64,000 nucleotides of DNA from Oreohelix idahoensis (GCA_024509875.1 JAMPIV010017826.1:62001-126000); one strand, 5' to 3'; counted from the first letter of the stretch, positions 30,484 to 41,655 are shown. Made by a program: numbers and translations. The notes: generated from the sequence alone by a model not told the origin.

Positions 30484-32460
30484 ATGGCGGACCTGGCCAA
30501 ATTTCGATCTGCTGCGGTTCAGACTGCAAAAGAGTTAGGATTAGATGGGCAAGTTATGGTTGCCTATGTTACTACGGAATGTGACAAATTTATTGAACGC
30601 GAAGAAAGAAGGTTTGAAGCCGAAAGAAGGTTAGAGGCTGAAAGGGAAATTAAGAGGTTGCAGATTGAGGCTGACAAAGAGGCTAAAGCATTGGAAGCCG
30701 AGGAAAGAAGACAAGCTGCAGAAGAAAGAAGATTGACTGCAGAGAGGGAAGCAGAAAAGGAGGAGAAAAGATTACAAAGGGAACATGAATTACGACTAAG
30801 GGAGTTTGAGTTTCAAGGCCATGCTCCTGAAAATGGTGCCAGTCCCTTTGCCTCTGATGCTACGGTTACTCAAGGAGCCTCAATCTCAGCTATGAATTTT
30901 CATTTAGATCATTTTGTTGAGAAAGACGATGATATTGAGAGCTATATAAATAGGTACGAACTATTAGCTACCACGTATGGGTTGGAGAGAGAAAGGTGGA
31001 GCTTAAAGTTATCTCAGGGACTTCGTGGGGCAGCTTATGAAGTTTTTGCAAAAATGAGCAGAGGTGATCAGGAAAATTATGACATGCTAAAGCAGGCTCT
31101 TTTGTTAAGGTATGAAAAGAATGCAGAGTTTTACAGGAAAAAATTTAGGAATGCTAAACTACTGTCAGGTGAAACCTATCACCAGTTCTCTGCACGAATA
31201 GAGACATACTTGGAGAAATGGACTTCTCTGGGGAAAACCCAAGATCTTAAGGAAATGGTCCTTATAGAGCAACTAAGAGAGTCCATGGCTCCAGACCTGA
31301 GAAAGTTTCTCATGGAACAAGGTGCAGAGAGGCTGGGTGAGTTGCTAAATGTTGCTGAAAGGTATCAAGCAGCTCAAGCAGAGGTAACAGGTAATAAAAA
31401 GAAACAGGTGGACAACTTTAGGACACCACAGAACTTTAATAAATTTGATCCTAAGGATCAAAATAAAGGTAAGCACCAATTTGATAGGCCACGGTATGAA
31501 AATAAAAATAAAGTCCCACAATTCGATGAAAGGAAATATGATGAAAGAAAATCTTTCAACCAAGGAAAAAGGTGGTGTAAGAATTGTCAGATGGACAATC
31601 ATGACACTGACCGTTGCAGAAGGAAACCTGTGTATATGGCAACCCTTCAGGTCAGGTCGACCTCAAGACAGGAGGAGGATATTATGTTGAATACCACTCC
31701 AGAAGAGATGAGGAAGGCACAGGCTGGGGATAAAACACTCAAGCCTTGTTTCAGAAAATTGTCAACTTGTCATACAACTCCAGGCAAGGGAGATTTTTAT
31801 ATGAAAAACAAGTTGATGTATAGGAAGACTGGAACTAGATCCCATGGTCACGGACAGCTGGTTCTTCCAAAGAGATATAGGACAGAATTAATAAGGAGCC
31901 TACATGTGAAACCAGATGGGGACCATGAGAAGATAGGTACCATTATTCAAAAGGTGGCTCACAATTATTATTGGCCCAAAGCAAGATGGGACATTGAAAA
32001 TTTTGTAGAAAGGTGTAGCATAGCACATGAGGGAACACCCACAAGTGGGAACATGGATCAGGACCTGGACACGCCACGGGGCAAAATCAGGCCTGATAAT
32101 AAAAAGAAAAATAGATTTGATAAAGTGGACCAAATGGAATGGGAAGCCCCTTTTCACGGACAAGCTTCACTTAACTGTTTTACAATGGCCACTATGCGGA
32201 GAGTGCAAAAAGATGTCTTACCCCAGGATAAGCCGAAAATCCCTCAATCGGACTTAAACAAACTGGAGGAAGAAGATGTAGAGAGGAAATCTCTCATCAA
32301 GAATTTTAAGAGGGGAGACAGCCCCAAGAGAAAAATTGGTAGCGGTCGTTTTGTGAATGATAATTCTGGGAGGAAAAATCATCACTATAAAGCTTCAAGT
32401 GGAAGAGACCATACCGGTGCATGGACAAATAGGTCCACACAATTAAAGGTCCATATGTAG
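30484..32460 (+). CDS. Element B ORF1: Gag, CCHC knuckle, integrase zinc-finger remnant and novel basic segment
   Basis: 658 residues from ATG at 30484. Residues 35-120 are a charged coiled coil rich in ERR/EAE. Residues 135-305 are a Gag core (FHLDHFVEKDDDIESYI, SLKLSQGLRG, ETYHQFSARIETYLEKWTSL). A CCHC knuckle, WCKNCQMDNHDTDRC, lies near residue 364. Compared with element C, the protease has been removed between RRKP and the MATLQVRS-type segment. An integrase zinc-finger-like block follows (IRSLHVKPDGDHE...ENFVERCSIAHEGTP), with the second CxxC cysteine replaced by Ala. Then, where the DDE core should be, there are about 130 residues of unrelated, Lys/Arg/Asp-rich sequence containing FTMATMRRVQKD, ending KVHM-stop. 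Confidence 0.85.
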   Translation: MADLAKFRSAAVQTAKELGLDGQVMVAYVTTECDKFIEREERRFEAERRLEAEREIKRLQIEADKEAKALEAEERRQAAEERRLTAEREAEKEEKRLQREHELRLREFEFQGHAPENGASPFASDATVTQGASISAMNFHLDHFVEKDDDIESYINRYELLATTYGLERERWSLKLSQGLRGAAYEVFAKMSRGDQENYDMLKQALLLRYEKNAEFYRKKFRNAKLLSGETYHQFSARIETYLEKWTSLGKTQDLKEMVLIEQLRESMAPDLRKFLMEQGAERLGELLNVAERYQAAQAEVTGNKKKQVDNFRTPQNFNKFDPKDQNKGKHQFDRPRYENKNKVPQFDERKYDERKSFNQGKRWCKNCQMDNHDTDRCRRKPVYMATLQVRSTSRQEEDIMLNTTPEEMRKAQAGDKTLKPCFRKLSTCHTTPGKGDFYMKNKLMYRKTGTRSHGHGQLVLPKRYRTELIRSLHVKPDGDHEKIGTIIQKVAHNYYWPKARWDIENFVERCSIAHEGTPTSGNMDQDLDTPRGKIRPDNKKKNRFDKVDQMEWEAPFHGQASLNCFTMATMRRVQKDVLPQDKPKIPQSDLNKLEEEDVERKSLIKNFKRGDSPKRKIGSGRFVNDNSGRKNHHYKASSGRDHTGAWTNRSTQLKVHM

Positions 32461-34322
32461 CTTTGTTAAGAACGTGGACTGATGAAAAGGCAGAGGAAAA
32501 CATTACATCTTCATACCAATATGTGAATGAGCTGACCACTCGGTTAAAAACTGGCTGGAAACTTGCCAATGAAAATTTGAAACAAGCCAGGAAGAAACAT
32601 GCTGCCTATTATAACAGGAAGGCGAAAGACAGAAATTTGGCTGTGGGAGAGAAGGTACTGCTTCTTTTGCCCGGGAGTCAGAATAAGTTACAAATTGGAT
32701 GGCAGGGTCCATATACAGTTCTAGAGAAGGTGTCTAGAACAAATTATAAGATAGATAAGAAGGGGAAAGAAAAAATCTATCATGTGAATCTCCTGAAGAA
32801 ATATTTGGAAAGAGAACATCAGGAAGAGACACACTTGTTGACCTTGTCCATCGCCATGGAGATGAAAAAGGAACCACTTTCATCATTTGAATATCCATTA
32901 CACCCCTGTGAGACAGCAGCACAGGTGAAAATCAGTACACATTTAACGAAAACTCAGAAAGAGAGAGTGCAACAGGTTCTAAATAATCATGCAGAGGTGT
33001 TAACAGACCGACCAGGGCATACAAACCTATTGGAATATGATATGAAATTAATAGACTCCACACCTGTCTGTATGAAACCATATTCGATTCCGTTTGCTAA
33101 GGAAAAAGCTTTGAAGGAAGAGATAGACTATCTGTTGAAGGAAGGAATTATTTCGCACAGTGAGTCTTCGTATAGTTCCGGTGTTGTACTTTTAAGGAAG
33201 CCCTCTGGAGAACATAGACTCTGTATAGATTACAGGAGACTGAATGCTATTACAGAAGGACAGGTGGATCCATTGCCGGATACAAATCAGCTGTTTGCCA
33301 GACTAAATAAAGCTAAATATTTCTCAAAAGTGGATCTGAGTAAAGGATACTATCAGATTCCAGTAAAGCCTGAGGTTAGACCATACCTAGCTTTTAGTAC
33401 CTCAGAAGGACACTATGAGTTTAATAGATTGCCATTTGGATTGAAGAATGCGCCTAGTGTCTTCTCTAGAATGATGAGAAAATTATTGGATCCTCTGAAT
33501 AATCCCTGTATAACAAATTTTATGGATGATATCCTTATAGCAACAGAAACATTTGAGGAACACATTGACTCTCTGAACATGCTGTTTGATCGACTTAGGG
33601 AGGCAAATTTAACAGCCCACCGACCAACCAAATGTTGCGTTGGATGTAAAGAATTGGAATTTTTGGGACACACAGTTTATCAGGGAAACATGACCCCTGA
33701 CCCAAAGAATTTAGAGAAACTACAGAAAGCCCCGAGACCACAAACCAAGAAGGACGTGAGATCCTTTGTCTCATTATGTGGTTTCTACCAGAAGTATATC
33801 AAAAACTTTAATTCCATATGTGCACCTTTAACGGAATTGACACGTAAAGGACTTCCAGATCGCATTACATGGACACCACAATGTGAAATGACTTACCAAG
33901 AATTGAAGGAAAAGCTCACAAGTAAACCCATTTTGAAATTACCTGACTTAAGTCAAGAATTCATAGTAAGGACGGATGCAAGTAATATTGGGCTAGGTGC
34001 AACTTTACTACAGAAATCAGATGCATTGGATGGGGAATTAAGCCCAGTGGCATATGCTAGCAGAAAGTTGAATAAAGCTGAAATCAACTACTCAACTAGC
34101 GAAAAAGAATGTCTTGCAGTAATATGGGCAATAAAGAAATTCAATATTTATCTATATGGGAAGGCATTTAAGTTGCAAACTGACCACAAACCTTTATCGT
34201 TTTTAGCACAGGCTAAGCATGAGAACTCTAGGTTACTCCGATGGTCTTTGCTTCTGGCTCCATATAATTTTAGCATTGAATATATATCTGGAAAAAACAA
34301 ATCTGGGAGCGGATTTTTTTAA
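32433..34322 (+). CDS. Element B ORF2: integrase tail, reverse transcriptase, RNase H
   Basis: This frame opens at 32433 and overlaps the ORF1 end by 28 bp in the -1 frame. It begins with KGPYVALLRTWTD, corresponding to the RGPxxLL segment that closes Gypsy integrase cores. The GPY/F tail follows (IGWQGPYTVLEKVSR near 32695). Reverse transcriptase has HRLCIDYRRLNAI, FSKVDLSKGYYQ, LPFGLKNAPSVFSR and FMDDILIA near 33522. RNase H has VRTDASNIGLG near 33970, SEKECLAVIW and LQTDHKPL. The end (GKNKSGSGFF) is out of frame: shifting at the A6 and T7 runs restores a DFLSRHPCD-type ending, so the last codons are affected by homopolymer indels. No upstream ATG; expression by frameshift is possible but no canonical slippery heptamer was found. 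Confidence 0.88.
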   Translation, partial: VHTIKGPYVALLRTWTDEKAEENITSSYQYVNELTTRLKTGWKLANENLKQARKKHAAYYNRKAKDRNLAVGEKVLLLLPGSQNKLQIGWQGPYTVLEKVSRTNYKIDKKGKEKIYHVNLLKKYLEREHQEETHLLTLSIAMEMKKEPLSSFEYPLHPCETAAQVKISTHLTKTQKERVQQVLNNHAEVLTDRPGHTNLLEYDMKLIDSTPVCMKPYSIPFAKEKALKEEIDYLLKEGIISHSESSYSSGVVLLRKPSGEHRLCIDYRRLNAITEGQVDPLPDTNQLFARLNKAKYFSKVDLSKGYYQIPVKPEVRPYLAFSTSEGHYEFNRLPFGLKNAPSVFSRMMRKLLDPLNNPCITNFMDDILIATETFEEHIDSLNMLFDRLREANLTAHRPTKCCVGCKELEFLGHTVYQGNMTPDPKNLEKLQKAPRPQTKKDVRSFVSLCGFYQKYIKNFNSICAPLTELTRKGLPDRITWTPQCEMTYQELKEKLTSKPILKLPDLSQEFIVRTDASNIGLGATLLQKSDALDGELSPVAYASRKLNKAEINYSTSEKECLAVIWAIKKFNIYLYGKAFKLQTDHKPLSFLAQAKHENSRLLRWSLLLAPYNFSIEYISGKNKSGSGFF

Positions 34323-34433
34323 GCCGCCATCCGTGTGATGAGAATCACCGTAAACCCCAGAAATAATAATAAATTTCTCTATGTGTATATAGAATAAAGG
34401 ACTGACATATAATGTCTGTTTTAAGAGGGGAAG

Positions 34434-36852
34434 TGTCATGAAATATTCTAATCCACATATATAAATTATTAGGTAAATATGAAGCCTAACAAATAAAATT
34501 AATAAAGAGAAGAGCAATGGTAAAATGACAGTGCTGTCCCAAAAGAATGTACTCGAAATCCCCCTTGTTTTCTGCTTCGTCTGCAAATTGTAACGCTTTC
34601 ACGTTGATAGTAAAGCTTACTGTATTATTACCCGCCTTCTTCAATGAAACGTGTGCTGTATTTCTTGGAAAAGCATTGAGACGTACTGCGTAATGACCTA
34701 AATTAACCCTAACATTAATTATACTGCGTTACCAAAACGAACGAACAGATGGACTAAAGGGATAAAAAGAGAAGGGAGAGGCAGAAAGCCGAACACTAAA
34801 CCCGCTTCGCGCGATACACAATTACTACCATCACGCGTGTAAGTCTACATGCACTAATTTTTTTTCAGACGGACAGTGATAAAATACACTACCCTTTCCC
34901 AGAGTTAGGTTTATAAATCATAACAGACTCTTATTAGAAAAGACAACATTATATGGGTTTACGTTTTGAACACATAACAGTACCCAGACAGCACATCTTC
35001 TAAACAGGAGATAGAAGAAATTGCATATTTTGAACGCAGCCACGTAGCTCCTTTAAATTAGTATTTTTGGGTTCCTTAGGGTTTGCTGACAAATAATATG
35101 TAAAACGTTACGCAAATAGTCCAGGAATTAATAAATTATACCCAAAATAAAATATTGGGGGTGCCTGACAGCATAAAATCATTTCTGCTCATAAAATTTT
35201 TTTTTATAACGTGTTTGAAAAAACCTTACGTTACATAAATAGCCTACCATGTAAACTCCAAATTGATTGGAGCGCAACAAATGAAAGCCTAACCACGATT
35301 GGTCGGGCTATAAATACTATCTTGGTTGTTGGGGGAGACGGGAAAAGATAACATTTTTTCAAACACTTGTCGAAACGTGGCTCATTGGCCAGTCTCGCTG
35401 ATATACACACTTGGGAGCGTTAGTTCGAGACCACTAATTCAAATAAGCTTGATAAAGCGACAGTACGTTGAAGCCAGCTCACATTTTTGCTAAAATAAAA
35501 GCCTGGAACATAGGCAGAACGGAATTTGTGCCAGTTTGTGCCAGAATTCATTGCTAATCAACGTATCTGTGTTTATTTCCATGAAATTGTGGTAAGCTTG
35601 AACCATTCAGTATCTTTTAATTAAAAATTGAATGTGAATTGTTGATTTATGCCTGTATATATATGTGTAGTTCAGTGGCAAACGTGAGGTAAAGCCTATA
35701 ATGCTCCAGCCTGAACAGAGGGTGTCGGAGAGAAGTAAAACGGCATGGAATGGCCAAGTAGTACACTGACACCTGGATGATGGACTAGAAAGAAATAATG
35801 CTGGAAGTGCAGAGGCGTAGTAACCATTAAGAAGGGTAATACTGGAATAAAGTATTTCAAATGAAGCTGACTGTTGGCCTAACGCTCTGAACGCAATGTT
35901 TGTGCTGTATTGTGATCAGTGTAAAAGAGAATATAAATTAGTTATGAAGTAGAAGGTACATCCTTCTTGATTTCAGGGACAGTGGTCTTGATGGTAGTGA
36001 GCAGCACCTGGTCAGAGATTTGCTGAATCCAGAGTCGGACAGCATACTCCTTGGTCTTTTTAGCTATCAGTGAGGTGTCTCCTGAGCCCAGAGGAGAATT
36101 CGAGCAGAGGAGTCCTTTCCTGCCGCCATCACTAAAGATAAGCAGAGTTGGCCAGCTGAGCTCAACATTATGTCCCCTCATCCTGAACTGATTTTTTTAA
36201 AAATTAACATTAAGAGGGGAATTTACTTGTCTTAAAATCAGGAACTGTGAACATCTACAATAATGGTCCCTAAAGACAAACTATTGAAGTCATGATGACA
36301 AATACCAACAGAGCTTGAACAAAACAAAACCAGTATTACCTCATTTTACCACTACACAATTGACACACATAGAACATTGGTAATAATATATGTCACTACA
36401 ATATTCATATTAAATACATTCTGTACATAACTTGTAATTTAAATTGATTGTGATTCCTGGTTCCCTTGTAGTTGAATCAGGACACATATTCATTCATGCC
36501 AGTAATGAATACATATTGTTATTTGAAACGTTACTAGTGACTTCTTTAAGATATTCTCATAGAGTGTTATATGTATGTGAGTGTCACAGTGTTGTTAAGA
36601 GTAGTGGATTAAATTAAATTGTTTATCTGTCTGTTGTTGTGACTTACACTTCACCATACACATACCCTAGACACATAACGTAGCATCACACTATTCCAGA
36701 ATAATTCTGACTGAGATATATAGATATGTGGTAGCAAGTAAGGTTATATATATAATATACTACTCTTATTAGATATATATATACCTTCACAGCTGATCTC
36801 AGTCAGTACACTAAGTCCCTTATAAGTATTTATAACTTCCCACTTCACCACA
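34434..36852 (+). repeat. Element B 3' LTR
   Basis: Nearly identical to 27871-30291. Includes the TATA box at 35309-35316 and the antisense frame at 35942-36181. Confidence 0.93.
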
Positions 36853-36857
36853 GAGCC

Positions 36858-37445
36858 GCAGATTGGCGGAACTTCTATCTACAATAAGTATTACTGCAGG
36901 GTTGATGATAACCTATTTAACAGAAGTACACGGCCGACGTCAGAACGAGGCCTGTGCTTTCGGCTATTATACTACAGCCTGATATGTGCAATTGGCGGGG
37001 AGTGCCAAGTTGCATCTATATGTCATAGTAACTAAGGCATCTGACGCGTTTAGTCAGAGACGCCAAGGGCGACGCTACGAACTGTCATTACTGAAGAACT
37101 TTGCTATTGACCATGCACGTCTATTCCGATGTTTACCTTTTTGAATGCCAAATGTATACCTATCGATGTCAGGTCAGCATGACCTTGTTACACTGACTGT
37201 TCCTGTTGATACTATGTGTGTTCTCGTAAATAAATGTCTTGAAACATGCCTGCAGTGTCAAAGCATCCTTGATTACTGCATGTGAGAGTATGGGTTGCAG
37301 GATCTACATCTATACGAGCCTAAACACATTCGCGTCTTCATTCGCACCCACACTCAATTCATCATACGCTCGCACTACACATCTAACAACATGTATACTG
37401 TCTTGGGCCGGTGATCACATCAACAAGAAAAAAAAGACAGTTACA
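36858..37445 (+). repeat. Element A 3' LTR, second half
   Basis: Continues the LTR after element B, matching 19735-20322, and ends CAGTTACA followed by the GTAGT duplication. Confidence 0.93.
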
Positions 37446-37690
37446 GTAGTCCCATAGCAGATACTTCCATAGGGGAGTGAAGTGTTAGAGACTTCACCAC
37501 ACTAGGTTCAGTATCGAGATGTGGGGTGAACAGTTCCCTTCCTCGCTACCTTTTCCTTCCCTAACTGACAGAGTCAGTTACCCATTTACAGCTGGTTAGA
37601 CTGGAGCGTGTCGGTATCGTGATTCTAACCCGGCACCATTGCCGCGAGAGACCAACGCTCAAACCACTCTGCCAATGGCACGCTCTACAT
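37446..37690 (-). mobile_element. tRNA-derived SINE split by element A
   Basis: The reverse complement starts GAGCGTGCCATTGGCAGAGT, with an A-box-like TGGCAGAGTGG and a degenerate B box GGGTTAGAATC, and ends ...CTATGGGACTAC. The same family is at 53870-54090, where the 3' edge reads AAACAGGAAAAGGTAGTCCC. Here the matching AAACAGGTCAAG lies at 19157-19168 across element A, showing that A inserted in the SINE tail. A box spacing is imperfect, so it is not a functional tRNA. Confidence 0.75.
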
Positions 37691-38443
37691 TTACAGTATC
37701 TAATTATAATCAAGAAGTAGAATATATTGAAAATGGAAAAAAGTCAGCATCAGAAGCTACATACAATAGTATACTGATAAACAGTTTAGGAGAAGGAAGT
37801 TATGGAGACACATGATCGCCTACAACACCAAGCATGGTATTTGAAGAATAAGAAAAGAATTATATTGAGGAAAATAATTACGCTGAAAAGTCAAAAAAAG
37901 GATCACCATAAGCTAAAAACAATATTGCATAATAATTTGGAAATAATTAGACTAAAGGTCTTGTAATCAGCACTCATGACGTTTTCGAAAACCTACAATT
38001 GTAATTTAGGGTCTGCGCGTATTTTTTTTCCAGGTAAAGTAGTTAGAACATAATAATAAATATTGTTCTCACAGGAAAAGTGGTTTTATAGCCATGTTGC
38101 AAGAAGTCTCTAACACCTCACAGTTCATCTTAGCTCACCTTTTTATTTGTTTGTTGCAGTCTCTGCGACGGGACCACCTTACATCAATCTCAGCTTGTAG
38201 AAACTGCATTCGTTAACCGTATCACGTGATCAAACGATATACAGACACGAAGGGATGGAATTTCAAAACCTCGTTCTGAACGCAGTGCTGAGAAAATGTT
38301 ATTCTAGTTAATGAACTTCCTCCATCTCTGTGAGCATTTTTCGGTAACTGTTACACTAACAACAAAACTAGTCCAAAAATAGCAACTAATGGTACATTCC
38401 ACTACACGGTTTCACGGCGAAAAATCTATGTCATTACTTAAAT
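37691..38443. other. Unannotated AT-rich stretch
   Basis: No gene or repeat family recognised. It ends at the hAT target duplication. Confidence 0.5.
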
Positions 38444-38967
38444 CAGGGGTTCCGCAAAGTGGTCGATTGATGTTGACATCCGCTAGGTCGATAAATCCTA
38501 TAGTGTCGATTGGGCTTCGACTAAACTTTTGGTGTGAAAAATGGACAGTCATATAAGAAAATAAAAATGCCGCTGTGAATCAATTTTACATCTGTAAATA
38601 CAGTTACATAATACTCCTAGCTTCATGCAGCAGTAGCGCCATTGTTACCTATATTCTTAGATTCGTACATGGTTGCAGCTGGTGTTAGCCATACAAATGT
38701 AGTTTTATCAAAACTAGTGAGCGGACTGTGAGTGGTCATTTACAATTAGAGCTCTCAAATCTCCACCCAAACATCATTACTAACTAACACTCATAAGCCA
38801 CATCCTTCCCATTATTGAATTTAACAAGTTAAATAAAAAGAGTATGTTAGTTTATTGTGCCTCTATAATTACTTTCTTACTTTTATTTATTTATGTTTTC
38901 CTGGGGTTGATTAAGGACCATCGATTCCATTGTGGGGTCGGGACTAAAAAATGATTGGGGACTCCTG
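38444..38967. mobile_element. hAT-type non-autonomous transposon
   Basis: 524 bp with imperfect terminal inverted repeats, CAGGGGTTCCGCAA on the left and TTGGGGACTCCTG on the right. Flanking 8-bp sequences ACTTAAAT (38436-38443) and GCTTGAAT (38968-38975) are a target duplication with two transitions. No transposase is encoded. Length and ends fit hAT-type MITEs. Confidence 0.75.
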
Positions 38968-39094
38968 GCTTGAATAATGGGACAAATTACCTACATTTTA
39001 TTCTGTCCATTCATAACATAAGCTACATTTTGACTGCCAAAGCCATCAGACGTCACAAACACAGCAAAATAAAACCACTTAATGGTATGTGGGA

Positions 39095-39250
39095 ATGTCG
39101 ACTGGCTGGTACAGTTATTACAGCGCTTGCCAACGGAGGCGAAGTTCGAAACCTAGTAGTGTCTCGTTCCAGTCTTGCCAGCAGTAAATAAGTACCTGGC
39201 TATACATTTGACTAAGTGAAGGCAAAGGCATTGAAAGGGACGAGGTCACC
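39095..39250 (+). mobile_element. tRNA-derived SINE
   Basis: The head has CTGGCTGGTACAGTTA (A-box-like) and GAAGTTCGAAACC (B-box-like). The body, AGTAAATAAGTACCTGGC then GGCAAAGGCA, is shared with the SINE at 39985-40180. Confidence 0.65.
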
Positions 39251-39614
39251 TAACCTTATAAAGCTCAGACCTAGTCTGGTGAAACCTTTAATTAACAGTT
39301 CATTTCGAACGGCTGTATCTGCTGTGGCACCACTTTTAATGATTGGTGCTAAAAACAAAACCAATCTGCGGATGGCGAAGACAATAGATAAGGTCCGCCA
39401 TGTTGCTCCATATTACCAGACTGGCTATCCATATTTACGTTACAGCTAACCTTAACCTAACCCCATCCATGAATACACGCTTTCTAAAACAGGTAGCCTT
39501 ATCCTAACACCAACCCTGCTTTAGGCTTTGTCAAACAGCTTGCCTTAACTTAACATAAAACCTGTTTCGACTTTCATCAAAATTAATGACGTCTGGCAAA
39601 CACTGAGGCCGTTT

Positions 39615-39616
39615 AA

Positions 39617-39708
<92 letters not shown>

Positions 39709-39724
39709 TATATAATATATATAT

Positions 39725-39766
<42 letters not shown>
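39615..39766. repeat. Poly-A then (AT)n microsatellite
   Basis: About 20 A residues followed by about 130 bp of AT dinucleotides with GTAT and AAAT interruptions. The apparent open frames here are repeat translations. Confidence 0.92.
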
Positions 39767-39768
<2 letters not shown>

Positions 39769-39984
39769 TCCAACATGAAGAGAAACGCCGCTTTTTTGGC
39801 CAATATGGCGACCTCCAGTCTACTATCCCCGCCAAGGGCCCATGTCTATTCTTTAAAGGCAGACTTTAGTAAGTAACATAAAACGACAACGTTATTTAAA
39901 GAAAAAAATCTTAACAAACAAATAAAAAAGTCTGTCAAAGCACATTCTTCTACAAACTTCTTGAATTTCATATTGCTGTATAAC

Positions 39985-40180
39985 TGTGAGCGTCCGACTG
40001 GAGTAGTGATTAGGGCATCGATCTCTCACGGTAAAGGTACTGGGTTCGAAATACGGCGGCGTCGTGATCATCTCTACCATGCTGTAAATGAGTACCTGAC
40101 TCTTTAGTTAGGGAAAGCAAAGGCAGAGAGGACGGGAACTAGTCACGCCATCTCCCATGTGACGTATAATGGAAAAAGGA
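39985..40180 (+). mobile_element. tRNA-derived SINE
   Basis: The head is GAGCGTCCGACTGGAGTAGT with an A-box-like TGGAGTAGTGATTAGG and a B box GGGTTCGAAAT. The body, TGTAAATGAGTACCTGAC then GCAAAGGCA, matches 39170-39230. Confidence 0.7.
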
Positions 40181-41029
40181 GCCTACAGTAATCGGACAGT
40201 CTTTGTTACCTCGTAGCGCTCTATGATTTGTTAGCTAAAACCATGCATTTACTGCCTCTCTTTAATCACACAAGCTTACTTTTTCGTTCCCGCCTCTTTT
40301 CTTAAACACGTGCAAAAGCAGTGTTTACAAATTTTCGAAACTTGCCCGTCAAAACATGTAGCGAATCAGCTTTTGTTTACATTGTTTTCCCACGCCAGTA
40401 TCTGTCATGCATACGATCTCAGACAGAAAACATGTGAAACAGACGTAACGGCCTTTTGAAGTCTCCGGAAAGGGGAGTTAACGCTTTGATGTCGTATACG
40501 CAGAAAATTCTTCGAGAACCCGTTAGACGTAAGAATTCTTCTGATGTCGGTTAGCAACGCCCGACAGAGTCAGTCGATAAGATTATCATCATTTATCATT
40601 GTAACATTTTGGCAACCAGACGTATTCCAATACAGGAATTATTTTCCTCTTTAAATTGTGAACCACAAGAGCACGTTCCTACATCGACTATTCACAGTAA
40701 CATTTGTTAGCTAGAAAAAACTACTAGATTTGGCGTTCCCCTCAAAAGTGGTTGTTAGAGAATGAACTGGGGCCAATGTGGGAAGTGAACTGGATAGTTG
40801 TATGCCGAGGAATATCTCCTAGGAGGTAAGAGTGAGAGAGTGGCCACTGTTTGCAAGAGAGAGTGAATATTTTTCTTTGTTACAGAGCTTTCACCAACTC
40901 TAGATTTGCCTTATTTGTTTACTTTACTGTACTTATAGAGTCAGAGTTTGTTTACTTTACTTCATAAATGGGTTCTACTCAGTATCATGGTGCTAGGTTT
41001 ACCAGCGTGCTAACCTTCTATACTGGAAC
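40181..41029. other. Unannotated stretch
   Basis: No gene, tRNA-like head or recognisable transposon block seen. Confidence 0.5.
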
Positions 41030-41180
41030 AAGAATATGAGAAGAAGACGATGGCGATGGATATTAACTTTGGGTTCTATTCTCCATAGTCTTGTTCTGGA
41101 GGGCGCATCTACCAAGAAGTACATGGAGAAGAGAGTTGGAAACAGAGATGAAAATGTTTCAGGAAGATTTTGGCATGTGT
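41030..41180 (+). mobile_element. Degenerate LINE tail fragment
   Basis: The translation RRRRWRW...KKYMEKRVGNRDENV follows the RRRRWRLIG...KNTWRRELETEVK order of the LINE tail at 55560-55740, with the middle decayed. A (GT)n run follows at about 41345-41378. Confidence 0.5.
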
Positions 41181-41342
41181 TTGTTAAGTATGTAAATCGG
41201 ATTTGTTTGATCTTTCTTTAGATAATTAGTGTTGTCAAGTTTAATGAAAATAAACAACAAAGAAACTTAACTTTGTGTGTTGGTTAGACCCATACCCAAT
41301 TAACCGTAGTTTTTCACGTTTGTGTGTCTTGTTGTCACATAG

Positions 41343-41381
<39 letters not shown>

Positions 41382-41479
41382 TAAACTTATATTTATATGT
41401 ATGAGGAGGGCAAGGTTGTCTTGTACTAAATTACAATCGTATAGATAGGCTGGAATAGAGAAACTTACTCATTCCAGAG

Positions 41480-41655
41480 ACATATCTTGTTCCTTAAGCT
41501 ACCACCCGTGAAATCTATTTCTCACACCTTTCTCACGTACCTATCACCATCCACTCTACTCAGACGGGCCAAATAACTCACAACCTATCTGTACGACACC
41601 CAAAAGCTGGACCTAGTATAGTAAACTCTCTAACACTTACTCCCCTACAGATATA
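41480..41655 (+). mobile_element. SINE tail fragment
   Basis: The phrase GGACCTAGTATAGTAAACTC, then TCTAACACTTACTCCCCTAC, is the plus-strand version of the tail of the SINE at 37446-37690. The head is not recognised. Confidence 0.5.

Larger units (their letters stand above)
27871..36852 (+). mobile_element. Gypsy element B, recent insertion lacking protease and integrase core
   Basis: LTRs at 27871-30291 and 34434-36852 (2421 and 2419 bp) start TGTCATGAAA and end CACTTCACCACA. The target duplication is GAGCC. I counted only about six to eight LTR differences, mostly run-length changes, so it is very young. The sequence TATATTGGGGTCTC directly after the 5' LTR is shared with element C and probably includes the primer site (TGG at 30296). 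The polypurine tract AAGAGGGGAAG precedes the 3' LTR. It encodes Gag, part of the integrase ends, RT and RNase H, but no protease and no DDE core. Autonomous movement is therefore doubtful. Confidence 0.93.
19174..37445 (+). mobile_element. Gypsy element A (Gmr1-like domain order), full length, interrupted by element B
   Basis: The 5' LTR is 19174-20322. The 3' LTR is in two halves, 27312-27870 and 36858-37445. Both LTRs start TGTTGCTGTC and end CAGTTACA. The 5-bp target duplication GTAGT is at 19169-19173 and 37446-37450. A polypurine tract (AGGGGGGTGG) lies at 27296-27305. The internal region encodes Gag, protease, integrase, reverse transcriptase and RNase H in that order on one long frame broken by homopolymer shifts. 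The two LTRs differ at about ten positions in 1.15 kb by eye, so the insertion is recent. The element inserted at the 3' edge of a SINE copy (37446-37690). Confidence 0.93.

Noticed and set aside
39531..39835. IYIYIY membrane-like open frames
   Set aside because: Translation of the (AT)n microsatellite.
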